A stretch of DNA of 40,183 bases, from assembly GCA_003554865.1 (NCBI GenBank), contig PWHJ01000028.1:1-40183 (forward strand). The letters are read 5' to 3'. The notes under the pieces were generated by a model, which was not told the origin of the DNA, searched no databases, and saw only the letters and a program-made list of their open reading frames with translations. Positions 25,360 through 34,225 of this stretch are shown here, piece by piece; the stretch's first letter is position 1, and every line of letters starts with the position of its first letter. Position numbers and translations under genes: made by a program. The stretch comes from Bacteroidota bacterium (GTDB lineage Bacteria; Bacteroidota; Bacteroidia; Bacteroidales; PUMT01).

Positions 25360-25421
25360 AAAGCAAGCTTTTACACAAGCCTTTCCGGTTAAAACAACCT
25401 TTTACACCCCCCGGACCGGTT
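25354..25421. repeat. Short direct repeats beside the intergenic hairpin
   Basis: CCGGTTAAAGCAAGCTTTTA (25354-25373) recurs 31 bases later at 25385 with two changes, both copies ending TTTTACAC; a third CCGGACCGGTT (25411-25421) follows. The left arm at 25318-25328 can therefore pair with either of two right arms. Confidence 0.6.
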
Positions 25422-25454
25422 CTCTTTAAAATATAATTTTCCCTGCTTTAAATG

Positions 25455-26552
25455 CTACTCCTCTTCTTCCTCTTCAATTTCAAACGGTACATCATAGAGG
25501 ATTTTGACAATATTTTCAACAATTTCACTCCTGTCGATCGGGCGCACATTTGCAAGTACCGTTACAAAGTAGTCATCCTCGGGTAACCTTGTGGTAAGGC
25601 ACTGAAATCCGTTTGTCGACCCTCCGTGACTGTGGGTGAGTACACTGTCATTCTCATTCAGATCCATGTAACTGATACGCCACCCGTAACCGTAATCTGA
25701 AATGTTCGGCTCAAAAAGGAGCGACTGGTACTCTTCCTCAAGCAAAGTATTATTACGGATCGCCTCATCCCACAAAACCATATCCAATACGGTGGTATAC
25801 ATGTCGCCTGTGGCAAGGGCGGTTGACAAGTCCCTGAACTCAGCAAGAATAAGGCTGTCTTCTTCTATGGAATAACCGCCTGCCTTGTTATCCAATATGG
25901 TCACATGATCCACCAATCCGGTGTTATACATCCCTAAAGGATGAAGTATCCGTTCATCAAGCAGCTCGTCAAAGTCTTTCCCCGACACCTTTTCAAGAAT
26001 GTAACCCAGAAGGTAATATCCTATACTGCTGTAACTGTATTCCTCTCCGGGTTCAAATTCAAGGTCGAAATCCCAGAACACCTCGACAAAATCTCTGTGT
26101 TCCCAGGGTTGACGGCTGTAATCCGGCGAAAACTGCGGCTCAAATGGTCCATAATGCGGCATTCCGGAAGTATGGGAAAGAAGGTGATGAATTGTTATTA
26201 TATCACCCTGCGGCTCGGGATAATCCTCTATATATTCACGTATGGTATCATCCAGATCCATTTTCCCTTCGGCAACCTTCTGCATAACCAGCATTGAGGT
26301 GAACTGCTTTGATACGGAGGCTATCCTGAATTTGGTTTCAGGGCGGTTTGGCACATTATGCTCATGACTTGCATTGCCGAAGCCCCTGGCATATTCAACT
26401 TCACCTTCTTTTGCAACAACCACCGAACCGTTGAAAAGTTCTTTTTCATGGTAATGCTGCATCAGCTCATCAATTTTCCTTTCGGTCTCATCCTTGCAAC
26501 CTGTTACAACAAGGAATAAAATAATAATTGGTAAAATAAAAAAAAGTCTCAT
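25455..26552 (-). CDS. Class C beta-lactamase-like serine hydrolase lipoprotein
   Basis: A 365-residue member of the serine beta-lactamase/peptidase S12 family. The lipobox lies at Cys19 (VVTGC). The catalytic S-x-x-K is SVSK (Ser79, Lys82); the second motif reads YSS (in EYSYSSIGYYLLGY) where the family commonly has Y-x-N; the third, HGG, lies in HSHGGSTNGF. It ends in an unusual run of six glutamates. Family members include D-aminopeptidases, esterases and penicillin-binding-protein-like enzymes; beta-lactam resistance should not be assumed. It is a tandem paralogue of the next gene upstream (26667-28106) and shares a nearly identical central block with it. Confidence 0.9.
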   Translation of the reverse strand: MRLFFILPIIILFLVVTGCKDETERKIDELMQHYHEKELFNGSVVVAKEGEVEYARGFGNASHEHNVPNRPETKFRIASVSKQFTSMLVMQKVAEGKMDLDDTIREYIEDYPEPQGDIITIHHLLSHTSGMPHYGPFEPQFSPDYSRQPWEHRDFVEVFWDFDLEFEPGEEYSYSSIGYYLLGYILEKVSGKDFDELLDERILHPLGMYNTGLVDHVTILDNKAGGYSIEEDSLILAEFRDLSTALATGDMYTTVLDMVLWDEAIRNNTLLEEEYQSLLFEPNISDYGYGWRISYMDLNENDSVLTHSHGGSTNGFQCLTTRLPEDDYFVTVLANVRPIDRSEIVENIVKILYDVPFEIEEEEEE

Positions 26553-26666
26553 AATTTCCTGTTTAGTTTAAATTTCAATTAATCAAAAAAATGAACATAG
26601 TTTCGCTTACTTCCAATATTTTTAAATTTCGGGTAACTCAGGCTAACAAAATAACAGGCTCACCGG

Positions 26667-28106
26667 CTAATTTAAATCCTCTGCCCTTCTGAATCTCCTA
26701 AGTATCCCCCTGTGCCCGGGATCTATCAAAAGCCCCTTAGCATAATATTTAACAGCTTCTTCCGCTTCACCATTTGCATAATATGCATTACCGGCAAGCA
26801 TGTGTGCATTGGCCGATTCATCGTGAAGCTCAACTGCCAGCTCCCCGAAAGCGACAGCTTCCCCGGTACGATCAATGCCGATGAGATCTGAAACCAGACT
26901 GCTGAGCTGACCGAGTCTTACATCATAAGTTTCAGAACGCTCTTCGGAAAGATAGCGGAAATGAGCTACCGCTTCATCCACCCCTTCCTCATCCAGAACG
27001 CGTGCTGTGGCTATTTTTGACGAACGGCTGAAATCCACAGGTCTGTCATTGAGTATATTTATTATATTGTTGGTTATACCTGTTGTTGGTCCCGGACGAG
27101 CATTTGACAGAACTGTAATCAGATACCTCTCCTCCGGCAATCTTGTTGTCAGGCAATTGAACCCGTTGGTGCCACCCGAATGCCGGTGGGTCAGGATACT
27201 GTCATTATCGTTTATATCCCTGTAGTCAACAAACCAGCCATAACCGTAATTTGAAAGATTAGGTGTAAAAATAAGAGACTGGTACTCTTCGTCAAGCAGG
27301 GTATTGTCATAAAGAGCCTTATCCCACAAAACAATATCCTTAACTGTGGTATACATATCGCCCGTTGCCAGGGCTGTTGACATATCTCTGAACTCGGCAT
27401 TCAAAAAGCTAGCCAGTGAATGATTATAACCGTTTGCCCTGTTTTTAAGGATACTTACATGGTTGTCAATACCTGTATTATACATCCCGAGCGGGTGGAG
27501 TATCCTTTCATCAAGCAGCTCGTCAAAATCTTTGCCGGATACTATTTCAAGAATGTATCCCAGAAGGTAATATCCTAAACTGCTATAACTGTATTCCTCT
27601 CCGGGTTCAAACTGAAGGTCGAAATCCCAGAACACCTCGACAAAATCTCTGTGTTCCCAGGGTTGACGGCTGTAATCCGGCGAAAACCGGGGCTCAAATG
27701 GTCCATAATGCGGCATTCCGGAAGTATGGGAAAGAAGGTGATGAATTGTTATTATATCACCCTGCGGCCCGGGATAATCCTCTATATATTCACGAATGGG
27801 ATCATCCAGATCCATTTTTCCCTCTGCTACTTTCTGCATAACCAGCATTGAGGTAAACTGCTTTGAAACGGAGGCTATCCTGAACTTGGTTTCAGGGGTG
27901 TTTTTTACCCCCAGTTCATAATTGGCATATCCGAAGCCCCCGGCATACAAAATTTCTCCATCCTTAGCCACCACAACGGCCCCGTTAAAATTGTTATGTT
28001 CATGGTAATCATTTACCAATTGATCGATTTGTTGTTCGGCGGTTTGGGTAAAAGCCGGCATTACTGTAAACAGAACAACAATAAATGAAAGGTACGATTT
28101 TATCAT
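26667..28106 (-). CDS. Class C beta-lactamase-like serine hydrolase with C-terminal TPR region
   Basis: A 479-residue paralogue of the downstream hydrolase. It has a cleavable signal peptide (ending PAFTQ, without a lipobox), the same SVSK nucleophile motif (Ser79, Lys82), YSS in EYSYSSLGYYLLGY and the HSG of HRHSGGTNGF. After the catalytic domain (about 25-370) comes a helical extension with TPR-like repeats (about 385-475, including AVELHDESANAHMLAGNAYY and EEAVKYYAKGLLIDPGHRG). It is probably periplasmic, whereas its partner is lipid-anchored. The two genes are separated by 114 bases and may be co-transcribed. The substrate is unknown; peptides, esters or peptidoglycan fragments are possible. 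Confidence 0.9.
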   Translation of the reverse strand: MIKSYLSFIVVLFTVMPAFTQTAEQQIDQLVNDYHEHNNFNGAVVVAKDGEILYAGGFGYANYELGVKNTPETKFRIASVSKQFTSMLVMQKVAEGKMDLDDPIREYIEDYPGPQGDIITIHHLLSHTSGMPHYGPFEPRFSPDYSRQPWEHRDFVEVFWDFDLQFEPGEEYSYSSLGYYLLGYILEIVSGKDFDELLDERILHPLGMYNTGIDNHVSILKNRANGYNHSLASFLNAEFRDMSTALATGDMYTTVKDIVLWDKALYDNTLLDEEYQSLIFTPNLSNYGYGWFVDYRDINDNDSILTHRHSGGTNGFNCLTTRLPEERYLITVLSNARPGPTTGITNNIINILNDRPVDFSRSSKIATARVLDEEGVDEAVAHFRYLSEERSETYDVRLGQLSSLVSDLIGIDRTGEAVAFGELAVELHDESANAHMLAGNAYYANGEAEEAVKYYAKGLLIDPGHRGILRRFRRAEDLN

Positions 28107-28577
28107 CTTACAATATTTTAAGTTAATAAACTGGATTTCACCCCAGGGGCAAACAAAAAACTGCCATTACTCAAACAGCGGGTAAAAATTGCAATTAATG
28201 GCTAAAATAAAACATTTTGCTGATAGTGTAAAGTGGTTTATTGAAATTTTAGGCGCATGTAGTAAAAAGCAGAACACCTTTCTTTAATAATATACCCTGG
28301 ATCAGTATCCGAAAGAATCATAAACAAAGAGATCTTTGACAAACATATAATATTTATACATAAAACAGCTAAAACCGCTTGGAATAAAAAAAAAATCACT
28401 TACAACTCTCTGCAGAACAATATTTTACAATATACGTCACTCATTTTTTATCATTTGTCTATCAGCTTGTACACTTAATAAAAAGAAAGTAAAATTTGTA
28501 ATAATTAATGCATCAATTGTGTATTTTGTATTGACTTTGTATTCACTAAAACCAGCGGTTAAAGCACCTTTCAGAAG
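28107..28577. promoter_or_regulatory. Intergenic region before the polysaccharide locus
   Basis: A 471-base AT-rich gap between divergent genes. It must contain the promoter of the polysaccharide operon, yet no exact TAnnTTTG box is visible. A short direct repeat TTTGTATT occurs at 28525-28532 and 28536-28543. There is no UpxY-type antiterminator gene and no visible JUMPstart-like element. Confidence 0.4.
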
Positions 28578-30098
28578 ATGGCAAATGCAATCAATACAAT
28601 GCAAATCAATACCCCTGCAAATATACGGGGTAAAACCAGCATTAAAAATGTATTGGACTTAATTGAATTTACCGCTGTTTTGTTTTGTATCCCTTTGTCC
28701 TATAACATTTCAAAATACATAATTACCCACTCAGACTTAATGTTTAGCCTTCAAACCTATTTCAAGTTTTTGTTTTTAAATCATTTTAATTACTACAATG
28801 TTTCATGGCAGTTTAACGCTCCTGAATTTATAGTATTCACCTTTATTTTAATTATTTCATGGTTTGTACTCTCCCATATTACTTCTATGGCAATGCTTCC
28901 AAGGGAGAGAAGATCACTTACGGTGATAATCAATTTTGTAAGGAGCAACATCCTGGTTTTGGCTGTTTTGATTATTCTTAAATTCGCCCTGGATCTACGC
29001 TCAATTTCTGTGATATTTATTTTAACCTATGTTCTGCTTAGCATGACAGTAACACTGTCAATCAGGCTAATTGCCATACACCGGCTGGGAATATGCAGGG
29101 CAAAAGGAAATAATCTGAGGCATGTGGCAATTATTGCAAATGAAAATTCAGAAGGGGTGATTGATAAGATCATAAACCAGAAGGATTGGGGATTCAAAAT
29201 AAATTCTATAATTACCGGTTCAGAAATAATAAAGGAAAAATACGGGGGAAAAATAAAAATACATCCTGCCACAAAAGATTTAAAAAGCATTCTTGACAAC
29301 AATGTAATAGATGAAGTACTTTATTGTAAAAACAAAATAGATGAAAAAGAAATTGACGCGATAGTGGACATATGCAACGAAGTAGGTGCACTATTCCGGC
29401 TTCAGTCGTGCATATCGCCCATAGATGCGGTAAATCTTCAGCTGAAAACGGTCAGTAAACTAAAGAACCTGAAACTGGTTGACATTCCTTCACATGAAAC
29501 CACCTATGTTATAAAAACAATGGGTGATATTTACATTTCTTTAATAGCGGCAATTTTGCTGCTCCCCTTTTTCCTCCTGGTAGCTGCAGCAATTAAACTC
29601 GATTCGAAAGGTCCGGTATTTTTCAAACAGGAAAGGATCGGCTTGAGGGGAAGGAAGTTCAAACTATATAAGTTCCGGACAATGGTATCCAACGCCGAAG
29701 AACTTCTGAAAAACCTAAAGGAGAGTAATGAAATGGACGGTCCGGCCTTTAAAATGAAAGAAGACCCGCGGATCACACGCACAGGGAGGCTCCTGAGAAA
29801 AACCGGGATAGATGAATTTCCTCAGCTTATAAATGTTATATCAGGAGAAATGTCCCTTATCGGTCCGCGCCCCCCGCTGGAATCGGAAGTCAAACAATAC
29901 AAGCGCTGGCAACTGAGAAGATTGTCGGTTAAACCCGGCATAACTTGCACTTGGCAAATAGTTCCAAACCGTAACGAAGTTAACTTTGAACAATGGATGT
30001 GCATGGATCTGAACTACATTGACAACTGGACGCTCGGCAAGGATTTTAAGCTTTTTTTCAGAACCATAGGCACATTTTTTATGGCCGGGGGAAGATAA
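28578..30098 (+). CDS. Polyprenyl-phosphate sugar-1-phosphate transferase (WbaP/WcaJ type)
   Basis: A 506-residue initiating enzyme of polysaccharide synthesis, which moves a sugar-1-phosphate from a nucleotide sugar to undecaprenyl phosphate. The N-terminal half has about four membrane helices (about 28-165), then a Rossmann-like middle domain (about 180-300, HVAIIANENSEGVIDKI). A further helix (about 315-340) leads into the catalytic bacterial sugar transferase domain (about 340-506), with DSKGPVFFKQERIGLRGR, KLYKFRTM, DEFPQLINVISGEMSLIGPR and WQIVPNRNEVNFEQWM. Length is normal. It opens the exopolysaccharide locus; the export gene follows after 133 bases. The first sugar cannot be read from the sequence, though glucose or galactose are usual. 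Confidence 0.93.
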   Translation: MANAINTMQINTPANIRGKTSIKNVLDLIEFTAVLFCIPLSYNISKYIITHSDLMFSLQTYFKFLFLNHFNYYNVSWQFNAPEFIVFTFILIISWFVLSHITSMAMLPRERRSLTVIINFVRSNILVLAVLIILKFALDLRSISVIFILTYVLLSMTVTLSIRLIAIHRLGICRAKGNNLRHVAIIANENSEGVIDKIINQKDWGFKINSIITGSEIIKEKYGGKIKIHPATKDLKSILDNNVIDEVLYCKNKIDEKEIDAIVDICNEVGALFRLQSCISPIDAVNLQLKTVSKLKNLKLVDIPSHETTYVIKTMGDIYISLIAAILLLPFFLLVAAAIKLDSKGPVFFKQERIGLRGRKFKLYKFRTMVSNAEELLKNLKESNEMDGPAFKMKEDPRITRTGRLLRKTGIDEFPQLINVISGEMSLIGPRPPLESEVKQYKRWQLRRLSVKPGITCTWQIVPNRNEVNFEQWMCMDLNYIDNWTLGKDFKLFFRTIGTFFMAGGR

Positions 30099-30231
30099 CA
30101 GCCACTGATTAAAAAGCCGGGATAAAATAAAAGCAACATAATCTGGAAGCCCTTATATCATTCGCTAAACAAAAACCTGTAAAAACGAACTATTCAGGAA
30201 ATTTTAAATCACACTTTAAATTTAAATTTCG

Positions 30232-30999
30232 ATGCAAAAGCTTTACAAAGCAACACTCTTTTCAGCATTAATTGCAATAGTTTTTTTTAACTCATGTGTT
30301 CCAATAAAACAGTTGGCTTACGTGCAATCCGAAAGCGAAGTGGACCTGGAAGAGACTTTCTTTGAAGGGCAACCGATTGACAACATTATCCGCCCCGGTG
30401 ATGAGATATATATAAGGATCACCAGTGCAGATGAAGAAAGAAGCAGTTTTGTCGCACAGGGTCAACCCGGCGGCGTGTACGATCCCACTTTTCTGAGCTA
30501 CACCGTAAGCGATGACGGTACTGTCAAGCTGCCCTACATAGGGCGGATACCTCTTGCCAATCTTACACTCGAAGAAGCAACCGACAGCATAGAGGTGAAC
30601 CTGGCACAGTACCTTTTCATACCTTCGGTTTACATGCGCTTTATAAACACCAAAGTTACGGTACTGGGCGAGGTCAACAGTCCGGGTGTATTCATGTTCA
30701 ACTACAAGAACATCAACATTATGCAGGCCATAGGCTATGCAAATGACATAACCGAGTTCGGCAACCGCAGAAATGTGCTGATCATAAGGGAAGACGGTAC
30801 AAGGAAAAGGAAAAAGCATGTAAACCTTTTATCTGACGAGCTTCTGGAGTCGGAATGGTACCTGATAAAATCCAACGATATAATTTATGTCGAACCTTTG
30901 GGCAGGAAAAGGTGGGATATGAGAACCGTCCCCTACAACCTGATCTTCTCGGCGATTACCACCGCTGTAATGATACTGACATTTGTGGGCACAAATTAA
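30232..30999 (+). CDS. Wza-like polysaccharide export lipoprotein
   Basis: A 255-residue outer-membrane export protein. It has a lipobox at Cys22 (FFNSC), a Poly_export domain (about 50-140, starting IRPGDEIYIRITSADEE and including GTVKLPYIGRIPLANLTLEE), an SLBB-type domain (about 143-225, VTVLGEVNSPGVFMF) and a hydrophobic C-terminal segment (NLIFSAITTAVMILTF). It forms the outer-membrane pore or conduit for the polymer with the Wzc-like protein encoded 18 bases downstream. Compared with E. coli Wza it is shorter, as is usual in Bacteroidota. Confidence 0.93.
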   Translation: MQKLYKATLFSALIAIVFFNSCVPIKQLAYVQSESEVDLEETFFEGQPIDNIIRPGDEIYIRITSADEERSSFVAQGQPGGVYDPTFLSYTVSDDGTVKLPYIGRIPLANLTLEEATDSIEVNLAQYLFIPSVYMRFINTKVTVLGEVNSPGVFMFNYKNINIMQAIGYANDITEFGNRRNVLIIREDGTRKRKKHVNLLSDELLESEWYLIKSNDIIYVEPLGRKRWDMRTVPYNLIFSAITTAVMILTFVGTN

Positions 31000-31017
31000 T
31001 TTATAAATAGGTTGATT

Positions 31018-33426
31018 ATGAGAAACTCAGATGACATTTTGAAAAACAACATGATAGCCGTAATGAAAGATTTGCTGAAATACTGGCATCTTATTGCAGC
31101 ATGTCTGGTGATAGCTATCATCTCCGGCTCTTTTTACCTTAAATACAGTGCAAAGACATACAAAGCCAGCTCATCCATTCTGCTTAGAATTGAAAGGGCA
31201 CAAAACTTTGGAAGAGGTTCAGATGACATATTGAGGGCTTTTGACTTTATGATACAGGACAAATCTTTTCAAAATGAGATATATTTCATCCAGTCCCTCC
31301 CCCTTATAAAAGAAGTGGTGGATGATATGGATCTGCGGGTTTCATATCTAATGCAGCAGGGGGGGATCCCAAAAAGATTTACGTTCAGCCGCCAAACACT
31401 CTACCGGGACTCTCCATTTATTGTAATTCCCAACGAAGATCATCTTCAACCGATAAACATGGAATTTCATCTTAAAATTCTCGATGAGGAAAAATTTCAT
31501 CTTTCAGCCGAAGCCGAAAATGTTGCACTGATGGATCTTAAAAGCGAACGAACAATCACCCATTCTGATTACTCGATTGACGGAACTTACCGCTTTGGCA
31601 GCCAAATAGACAACAATAACTCCTCATTCAGCATTGTGCTGAGCTCAAGCTTCATCCCCGAAGAGCATCTGGATAAAGACCTTTTCTTCAGGATAAACAA
31701 CCTGAATCAGGTTGCCGCAAGCTTCAAGGGGGCGCTTAGCATTGATGCAAGGGGAATCGAGTCGACAATGGCAGAGCTCTCATTTAAAAGCGGTAACATA
31801 AATATTGCTACAACATTTTTGAATAAGCTTATCGATGCTTACATAGATGCCAATATTGAAGAGGCAAATTACATGGCAAACAGGACTATTGAACATATTG
31901 ACAGACAACTTGTGGATGTATCCGACGATCTGAGCCTTTCTGAACAGCAACTTCAAAACCTGAAGAGTGCACAGAGCGTAATGAACATAGAGGAAAAAGC
32001 ACAAAACGTTTACAATGAGTTGCATGCATCGCGCAACCTTCGTGATGAAGCACAACGCAGATTAAACTACCTGCAGCAACTCAACGATCACTTTGTTCAG
32101 TATAAAGACTCCTCTGCGATACTTGCACCATCATCTCTGGGGCTGCCCGATCCGCTTCTCAATAACCTTATACAGGAGCTTACCACCCTTAACTCCGAAA
32201 AACAGAGAATCATAAGTCAGGATCAGCTAAGAAACCCGAGGCTTCAGACAATAGACATAAGCATTGAGACACTTAAAAATGCAATTTCCGACAATCTCAC
32301 ATTTACGATCAGTACAACCAAACGAGAGATTGATGACCTGAACGCAAAAATCAACGAACTGAACCGTGAATTTTCAGAGCTTCCAAGCACACAAAGGGAG
32401 CTTCTGGGTATCGAGCGGAGATTCAATCTAAATGATGCAATTTACACCACTCTTCTTGAAAGAAGGATACAGGCACAGATAATCAAAGCATCAAAGCTTC
32501 CCGATGCAAAAGTAATAGAGCCGCCAAGGTATGCGGGTGTGGCCGCCCCAATTCCTGTCCTTATACTGTTTTTTTCAGTTTTTATGGGGGCTTCTATTCC
32601 TTCATCTTTCATCCTGCTGAAAAAAGCTATAGCAAACCGTATTTCAAACAAGGAGGATATAAAACAGATCACAGCGGTTCCCGTTATAGGATCGGTTTCA
32701 CACAATGAAAATCACGAGCAGAATGTAGTCAAGCATTATCCCAGATCGCCACTTACCGAGTCGTTTCACATTTTAAGAAGCAATCTGGTATACTTTCTGC
32801 ATGGAAAAAGCAACAAGATAATTCTTGTAACCTCATCCCTGCCCGGTGAAGGAAAATCTTTTACGGCAATAAACCTTGCATCGAGCTTTGCAGTTTCAAA
32901 AAACAAAACCGTTCTGGTGGAGTTTGATCTGCGCAATCCAAGTAAATTCCCGGATGTCTTTGACGCGAACGAGCTGGTTGGAGTAAGCTCACACCTTATC
33001 AACAAGGCAACCCTGGATGAAATCATCATCCCCTCTGAAATACCGAACCTCGACATTATACAATCGGGGCAGATACCGCCCAATCCCATAGAGCTTATTT
33101 CGAGCAGCAAAACAACCGAAATGCTCGAGGAACTCAAAAAACGCTATGAATACATTATTCTGGACACACCGCCCTATGGACTGGTAACCGATGCATTTAT
33201 GCTTATGCACTACTCCGATATCAAACTTTTTGTGGCAAGGCTGGGATATATAAAGAAAAAAGCTTTCACACTCAATATTGAAGATATAGAGGATAAAAAA
33301 ATTGAAAATCTTTATATCGTGCTGAACGATGACAAGGAAGACAAGCTTGGGTATGGCAAATATGCTTACATGAAAAAGAACGGGAAGTCAAAAGGGTTAT
33401 TCAAAAAAAAGATAGCGGTATTTTGA
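31018..33426 (+). CDS. Wzc-like chain-length determinant with tyrosine kinase domain
   Basis: An 802-residue inner-membrane co-polymerase and BY-type tyrosine kinase that controls polymer length and export. It has a first membrane helix (about 25-45), a Wzz-type periplasmic part with coiled coils (about 270-470), a second helix (about 508-530) and a cytoplasmic kinase domain with Walker A LPGEGKSFTAINLA (about 606-620), Walker A' VLVEFDLRNP (the first Asp is replaced by Glu) and Walker B YIILDTPP (about 710-717). The C-terminal tail has only a small tyrosine cluster (GYGKYAYMKK). I chose the ATG at 31018; an in-frame TTG at 31012 would add two residues. It follows the Wza-like gene by 18 bases and precedes the WecG-like gene by 12. 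Confidence 0.93.
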   Translation: MRNSDDILKNNMIAVMKDLLKYWHLIAACLVIAIISGSFYLKYSAKTYKASSSILLRIERAQNFGRGSDDILRAFDFMIQDKSFQNEIYFIQSLPLIKEVVDDMDLRVSYLMQQGGIPKRFTFSRQTLYRDSPFIVIPNEDHLQPINMEFHLKILDEEKFHLSAEAENVALMDLKSERTITHSDYSIDGTYRFGSQIDNNNSSFSIVLSSSFIPEEHLDKDLFFRINNLNQVAASFKGALSIDARGIESTMAELSFKSGNINIATTFLNKLIDAYIDANIEEANYMANRTIEHIDRQLVDVSDDLSLSEQQLQNLKSAQSVMNIEEKAQNVYNELHASRNLRDEAQRRLNYLQQLNDHFVQYKDSSAILAPSSLGLPDPLLNNLIQELTTLNSEKQRIISQDQLRNPRLQTIDISIETLKNAISDNLTFTISTTKREIDDLNAKINELNREFSELPSTQRELLGIERRFNLNDAIYTTLLERRIQAQIIKASKLPDAKVIEPPRYAGVAAPIPVLILFFSVFMGASIPSSFILLKKAIANRISNKEDIKQITAVPVIGSVSHNENHEQNVVKHYPRSPLTESFHILRSNLVYFLHGKSNKIILVTSSLPGEGKSFTAINLASSFAVSKNKTVLVEFDLRNPSKFPDVFDANELVGVSSHLINKATLDEIIIPSEIPNLDIIQSGQIPPNPIELISSSKTTEMLEELKKRYEYIILDTPPYGLVTDAFMLMHYSDIKLFVARLGYIKKKAFTLNIEDIEDKKIENLYIVLNDDKEDKLGYGKYAYMKKNGKSKGLFKKKIAVF

Positions 33427-33438
33427 TCTTTCAGTTTT

Positions 33439-34209
33439 ATGGAAACGGTAATAATTAAATCAAAAGATCCGGTAAGTTTAAAAACCGGGTTTTACAATAT
33501 AAAACTGGATTTAACTGACCGAAAAAATGTTCTTGAAAAGTGTGACCAATTTTTCGGTTCAAACTCTATTCACACGATTTTTTTTCTGAACGCCCACTGT
33601 TTCAACATTGCACAGAAAAACGACGATTACAGCCGTGCAATAAACAATTCCGATCTGTTGCTAAATGACGGTATAGGCATTAAAATCGCCTCTCTTCTGT
33701 CAGGCATCAGATTAAAGGAAAATCTTAACGGGACTGATCTGATACCTGAAATTCTGGTTCTGGCAGCGGAAAAAAAGAAGAAAATATTCTTGCTTGGAGG
33801 CGCAAACGGTATTGCCGAAAGGGCAGCCGGTAAAATTAAAGAGATGATACCCAGGGCCGAGATAACGGGGTATCATTCAGGATATTTCAGTGAAAAAGAA
33901 GAAAAGAAGGTTCTGGAAAAGGTTAACAGTTGCCGTTCAGAATTGCTTGTGCTGGGAATGGGTGTTCCCAGGCAGGAGCTGTGGGCAATTAAAAACAAAA
34001 GTAAGCTTACAGGAACAAAAATTATAATAGGCGGCGGTGCAATACTTGATTTTATATCCGGGAATGTTAAGCGTGCTCCTTTATGGATGAGAAAAATGAA
34101 CATCGAGTGGGTATACAGGTTGATAAATGAGCCGGGGAGATTATGGCGGAGATATGTAATCGGAAACGCACTGTTTTTATATCACATTATTCGTTTAAAG
34201 TTAATATAA
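33439..34209 (+). CDS. WecG/TagA/CpsF-family glycosyltransferase (GT26)
   Basis: A 256-residue transferase that usually adds the second sugar (for example ManNAc or ManNAcA) to a lipid-linked GlcNAc or similar primer. Visible signatures: LLNDGIGIKIASLLSG (about 73-88), LNGTDLIPEIL (about 96-106), KKIFLLGGANGIAE, and LVLGMGVPRQELWA (about 170-183), with GGGAILDFISGNVKRAP near the end. It lacks a classical signal or membrane helix and acts at the inner face of the membrane. It sits 12 bases after the Wzc-like gene and 16 before the next glycosyltransferase gene. Confidence 0.92.
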   Translation: METVIIKSKDPVSLKTGFYNIKLDLTDRKNVLEKCDQFFGSNSIHTIFFLNAHCFNIAQKNDDYSRAINNSDLLLNDGIGIKIASLLSGIRLKENLNGTDLIPEILVLAAEKKKKIFLLGGANGIAERAAGKIKEMIPRAEITGYHSGYFSEKEEKKVLEKVNSCRSELLVLGMGVPRQELWAIKNKSKLTGTKIIIGGGAILDFISGNVKRAPLWMRKMNIEWVYRLINEPGRLWRRYVIGNALFLYHIIRLKLI

Positions 34210-34225
34210 CTGACTAAATAAACGC

